NCBI GenBank assembly: GCA_020725805.1
Contig: DYEF01000096.1
Coordinates: 1-36,691 of the forward strand
Reading direction: 5' to 3'
Length of the DNA stretch: 36,691 nt
Source of the DNA: Bdellovibrio sp.
GTDB taxonomy: Bacteria > Myxococcota > SpSt-1050
Shown here: positions 34,040 through 36,691 of the stretch, piece after piece
Layout: each line of letters opens with the position of its first letter
Numbering within the stretch: the stretch's first letter is position 1
Position numbers and translations under genes: made by a program
The notes under the pieces: generated by a model
The model's database searches: none
Told to the model about the DNA's origin: nothing
The model's input: only the letters and a program-made list of their open reading frames with translations

Positions 34040-34636
34040 TTACACAGACTTAATAATATTCAAGGCCTCTTTAAAAAGTGCATTAAAGTCATTATTGCTC
34101 ACATTTTTCAGATTGGCAATAGCTTTTTCTGCCTGATTTGGTTTATATCCGAGATTGATAAGTGCGGAATATAGCTCTTCCTGAACCGAACTGTCTATCT
34201 GTCTGTCCGACGGGGTGGTTACTGTACTCAGTTCCCTGATTTTGTCTTTTAGTTCTATTATTATTTTTTCTGCTGTCTTCTTCCCTATGCCCGGAACGGA
34301 TGAGAGAAATCTGATGTCCGAACCGGTTATGGCGCTTATAATTTTCTGGAAAGGCTCCTTTGACAGAATTGAGATAGCCTTTTTAGGGCCGATATCAGAT
34401 ACCGATATCAGATACCTGAACAGCTTCAGTTCGGATTCATCGTAAAACCCGAAGAGTGTCATCTGGTCCTCTCTTACATAGAGGTAGGTGTGTATTCTTG
34501 TCTTGGCATTTTCCGGTGGTAGTTTCTCAAGGGAAAACTGCGGGCAGATGATTTCAAATACTATTCCTGCATCAGTTTCGATGAATACCGAACTTTCACT
34601 CTTTTTCACAACCTTTCCGAGTATCTGTGCTATCAT
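34040..34636 (-). CDS. ruvA: Holliday junction DNA-binding protein RuvA
   Basis: RuvA tetramers bind four-way junctions and load RuvB. The 198-residue length is normal: OB-fold part 1-65 ([24 protein letters not shown]), helix-hairpin-helix motifs near 75-130 ([31 protein letters not shown]), a linker, and the RuvB-binding three-helix domain at the end ([16 protein letters not shown]). Its ATG overlaps the ruvC stop by 4 nt. Confidence 0.97.
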   Translation of the reverse strand: MIAQILGKVVKKSESSVFIETDAGIVFEIICPQFSLEKLPPENAKTRIHTYLYVREDQMTLFGFYDESELKLFRYLISVSDIGPKKAISILSKEPFQKIISAITGSDIRFLSSVPGIGKKTAEKIIIELKDKIRELSTVTTPSDRQIDSSVQEELYSALINLGYKPNQAEKAIANLKNVSNNDFNALFKEALNIIKSV

Positions 34637-35106
34637 TTTAAAACTCCCCTGAATGCCCCTGAGAGGGCAATTGCAAGTGCATCTGCTGCATCTTCATATG
34701 GTACATCCGGAAGGGCCAGAATAATCTTTACCATCTCCTGAATCTGATTCTTTGAGGCATTCCCGTTACCGCACACCGATTTTTTTACCTCCTTGGGGGA
34801 AAATTCCACTACCTTTTTTCCGCTCCTTATGAATGCAAGTATAGCCGCTGTGCGCGCAGATGCAAGTACAATTGTCGAGTGAATATTTTTTGCGTAAAAG
34901 GCAGTCTCCATACAGATAAGGTCGGGATTAAATTCCCTGACAAGATTTTCTGACCGGGAATATATCAGATTCAGTTTTTCGAAGTAGTCTTTGCAGCTCT
35001 TTGTCTGAATCAGGCCGTTATCGATATGCAGGACTCTGCTCCCCTCTTTTGAAATCAGACCATATCCGCATTTGTTTATTCCGGGGTCAAACCCGAGTAT
35101 TACCAT
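34633..35106 (-). CDS. ruvC: Holliday junction resolvase RuvC
   Basis: RuvC cuts Holliday junctions symmetrically. The 157-residue protein has the RNase H-like acidic set: D7 (LGFDPG), E67 (CMETAFYAKN), D139 and D142 (EDAADALAIAL). It starts directly after yebC with no gap and overlaps ruvA by 4 nt. The yebC-ruvC-ruvA-ruvB order is conserved in many proteobacteria. Confidence 0.97.
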   Translation of the reverse strand: MVILGFDPGINKCGYGLISKEGSRVLHIDNGLIQTKSCKDYFEKLNLIYSRSENLVREFNPDLICMETAFYAKNIHSTIVLASARTAAILAFIRSGKKVVEFSPKEVKKSVCGNGNASKNQIQEMVKIILALPDVPYEDAADALAIALSGAFRGVLK

Positions 35107-35862
35107 CTATTTCTGTTCCTGCATTGAATTCAGCAGATTTTCGTCGATATCAATGTTGGAACTTACATTCTGGACATCGTCATGTTCTTCGAGATTCTCT
35201 ATCAGTCTGAGGACAGACTCGGCGTCCTTGGTATCCGGTTTGACATAATTCTGGGGGATAAAACCGATTCTTGCAGAAACCGGCGTAATCCCCTTTGATT
35301 TTATTGCCTCGAGGACTTTTGTATAATCCTGAACGCTTGTATAAACGGTGAATGTGCCGTCTTCATTTACCACGTCATCGGCACCGGCGTTGAGGGCAAT
35401 CTCCATCAGTTCATCTTCTGATATCTTGTCGCCTTCGATGATAATCTCGCCCTTTTTGCTGAACATCCAGCCCACACACCCGGATTCACCGAGGTTGCCG
35501 TTGAATTTGCTGAAGATCTTTCTGAGTTCGGCTGTTGTTCTGTTCTTGTTGTCGGTAGCGGCCTCTACGATTATCGCCACACCCGCTGCACCGTAACCTT
35601 CGTAAATACACTCTTCGTATGTTACACCTTCGAGTTCACCTGTGCCTTTTTTGATAGCTCTCTCGATATTGTCCGAAGGCATATTTGCGTCTTTTGCGGC
35701 ATCAATAGCAGTGCGGAGCCTTGGATTATTCTCCGGGTTTCCGCCTCCCATTCTTGCTGCTATGGTAATTTCCTTGATCAGTTTGGTAAAGAGTCTTCCG
35801 CGCTTCGCATCTGCCGCGCTCTTCTTATGTTTAATGGTCGCCCATTTGCTGTGCCCGGACAT
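35107..35862 (-). CDS. yebC: YebC/TACO1 family protein
   Basis: YebC proteins are nucleoid- or ribosome-associated factors described as transcription regulators and, more recently, as aids to translation through proline stretches. The 251-residue length is standard. The signature N-terminus MSGHSKWATIKHKKSAADAK is present, followed by FTKLIKEITIAARMGGGNPENNPRLR and GYGAAGVAIIVEAATDNKNRT. AAGGAGG is the ribosome site. It lies between rpmA and ruvC, where many genomes have obg after rpmA. Confidence 0.95.
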   Translation of the reverse strand: MSGHSKWATIKHKKSAADAKRGRLFTKLIKEITIAARMGGGNPENNPRLRTAIDAAKDANMPSDNIERAIKKGTGELEGVTYEECIYEGYGAAGVAIIVEAATDNKNRTTAELRKIFSKFNGNLGESGCVGWMFSKKGEIIIEGDKISEDELMEIALNAGADDVVNEDGTFTVYTSVQDYTKVLEAIKSKGITPVSARIGFIPQNYVKPDTKDAESVLRLIENLEEHDDVQNVSSNIDIDENLLNSMQEQK

Positions 35863-35873
35863 CTATTACCTCC

Positions 35874-36152
35874 TTATTTTTTATCGGTTTGGGTGTTTGA
35901 GAGGGGGAGTACCGATACAAAATGTCTCTCTTTTCCTCTGGTGAAATACTTAACCTTACCGTCGATAAGTGCAAAGAGTGTATAGTCCTTACCCATACCA
36001 ACGTTATATCCCGGGTGAATCTTTGTCCCGCACTGTCTGACCAGAATATTACCGGCTTTAACAATCTGTCCGTCGTAAATCTTTACATTTCTGTATTTCG
36101 GGTTACTGTCTCTGCCGTTTCTTCCGGCGCCCTGAGCCTTCTTTCTGCCCAT
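35874..36152 (-). CDS. rpmA: 50S ribosomal protein L27
   Basis: L27 lies near the peptidyl-transferase centre. The 92-residue protein starts [20 protein letters not shown] and contains the conserved [32 protein letters not shown]. The N-terminus is the direct form, without the extra cleaved leader typical of Firmicutes L27, consistent with a Gram-negative host. GGAGG precedes the ATG. Confidence 0.97.
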   Translation of the reverse strand: MGRKKAQGAGRNGRDSNPKYRNVKIYDGQIVKAGNILVRQCGTKIHPGYNVGMGKDYTLFALIDGKVKYFTRGKERHFVSVLPLSNTQTDKK

Positions 36153-36162
36153 TGTATTCCTC

Positions 36163-36477
36163 CTATCTGGTCTGTATTGAGATTACCTTTATTTCGGTGA
36201 AGGGTTGTCTGTGACCTTTGAGCTTTTTGAAGCCTTTTCTGCGCTTTCTCTTGAAGACAAGTATCTTGTCAGATTTGTCCTGTCTGATGATTTCGGCAAC
36301 TACCTTTGAATCAGGGAGAACCGGTCTGCCTATTTTCGGGGTCTCGATACCACCCACAAAAAGGACCTCACTGATCTCAACTTTGTCTCCGACATTGCCG
36401 TTTAATTTCTCTACCCTGATTTTGCTGCCTTCCTCAACTCTGTACTGTTTTCCGCCTGACTGGATTACTGCATACAT
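36163..36477 (-). CDS. rplU: 50S ribosomal protein L21
   Basis: This large-subunit protein is normally encoded beside L27, as here. The 104-residue protein starts [20 protein letters not shown], with VLVF(K)[17 protein letters not shown] near the end. I use the ATG at 36477 with GGAGG upstream; the longer frame runs into the promoter and repeat. It heads the minus-strand operon that continues through rpmA to lpxC and possibly the MFS gene. Confidence 0.97.
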   Translation of the reverse strand: MYAVIQSGGKQYRVEEGSKIRVEKLNGNVGDKVEISEVLFVGGIETPKIGRPVLPDSKVVAEIIRQDKSDKILVFKRKRRKGFKKLKGHRQPFTEIKVISIQTR

Positions 36478-36504
36478 AGTTATCCTCCATAAATAAGGAA
36501 ATTG

Positions 36505-36533
36505 CATATACACAATAATATCCCCAATGTCAA
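36505..36533 (-). promoter_or_regulatory. promoter of the rplU-rpmA-yebC-ruvCAB-lpxC block
   Basis: On the minus strand a perfect TTGACA (36533-36528) and TATATG (36510-36505) are spaced by 17 nt, 27 nt before the rplU ATG. It lies between rplU and the 27-bp repeat. Confidence 0.7.
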
Positions 36534-36552
36534 GCCTATCTTTCAATAAATA

Positions 36553-36579
36553 CTGGAAATACCCCAAAATTTTTCATAA
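36553..36579 (-). repeat. 27-bp repeat, right copy
   Basis: This is an exact inverted copy of positions 201-227. On the minus strand it includes the TGA stop of the truncated gene at 36574-36576 and ends 19 bp upstream of the rplU -35. If this is an IS end, the element has inserted just ahead of the rplU promoter. Confidence 0.5.
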
Positions 36580-36690
36580 ATCCTCCGCAAAACTAAATCT
36601 TAGCTGGTTTTTATTCACTTTTTTCTCTTTACTAAGCATCTGCTTTATCCTTTTCATAATGATTTTAAGCACTTCAGATAATCCGTCCCC
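36574..36690 (-). CDS. C-terminal fragment of an unknown protein, possibly a transposase
   Basis: A minus-strand open frame enters from the right edge and ends in TGA at 36576-36574, giving 38 residues: a Lys-rich helix (IIMKRIKQMLSKEKKVNKNQ) and a tail RFSFAEDL. The stop lies inside the 27-bp repeat, the arrangement of an IS whose transposase ends in its terminal repeat. The family is not recognised and the piece is too short to be sure. Confidence 0.45.
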   Translation of the reverse strand, partial: GDGLSEVLKIIMKRIKQMLSKEKKVNKNQLRFSFAEDL

Positions 36691-36691
36691 A

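Noticed and set aside
36478-36567. N-terminal extension of L21
   Set aside because: It covers the promoter and part of the repeat; GGAGG and the L21 start motif fix the ATG at 36477.
1-36691. CRISPR array or cas operon accompanying the Cas6-like gene
   Set aside because: No regularly spaced direct repeats with unique spacers and no other recognisable Cas proteins were seen on either strand.

Overview
The window looks like chromosomal DNA from a Gram-negative, outer-membrane-bearing bacterium. Supporting genes are lpxC (lipid A synthesis), a TonB-type protein, a predicted outer-membrane beta-barrel and several lipoproteins. GC is moderate and Arg codons are mostly AGA/AGG. Three features point loosely to the Myxococcota/deltaproteobacterial grade: a lipoprotein with a C-x5-C-x9-C-x4-C motif, a giant lipoprotein metalloprotease, and a 58-residue protein starting MLDAFII. 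No rRNA marker is present, so the lineage stays tentative. No tRNA, rRNA or CRISPR array was found.

Layout, left to right. Positions 1-2776 hold the tail of an unknown coiled-coil gene, a 27-bp repeat, a secreted PepV-like protein that has lost most zinc ligands, and a Cas6-like protein with no CRISPR array nearby. Positions 2834-7567 hold a gamma-carbonic anhydrase-like protein and apt, then a tight operon of a TonB-family protein, prmA, rsmE and a zinc-ribbon/RDD membrane protein. Positions 7801-7994 hold a self-contained 23-residue lysine-rich microgene with its own promoter-like region and terminator. Next is rqcH, convergent with an operon of a REC-degenerate GGDEF-REC protein and clpX. 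After an unknown five-TM protein come fadN-fadA (fatty acid beta-oxidation), behind a promoter carrying two near-identical inverted operators, and ending in a strong terminator.

Positions 17593-23376 hold a small conserved minus-strand protein, a 0.54-kb regulatory region with two TGACAA-N2-TTGTCA palindromes, a beta-barrel protein and a 1331-residue lipoprotein metzincin. Then come rho and a lipoprotein. A minus-strand cluster of three unknown proteins (25379-27754) follows; two of its genes look AT-rich and none has a signal peptide. yqgF, mltG and an NTF2-like lipoprotein form a plus-strand operon. Facing it is a long minus-strand block: rplU-rpmA-yebC-ruvC-ruvA-ruvB-lpxC, then a secreted unknown and an MFS exporter. 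It starts from a clear promoter just inside the right edge, next to an inverted copy of the 27-bp repeat and the tail of another truncated gene.

Most of the window is housekeeping: translation quality control, rRNA and ribosomal protein methylation, Holliday-junction processing, transcription termination, proteolysis, cell wall and lipid A. The less ordinary parts are the orphan Cas6-like gene beside a degenerate peptidase, the lysine-rich microgene, the possible ClpX-linked pseudo-GGDEF regulator, the two palindromic operator sets, and the three-gene unknown cluster.
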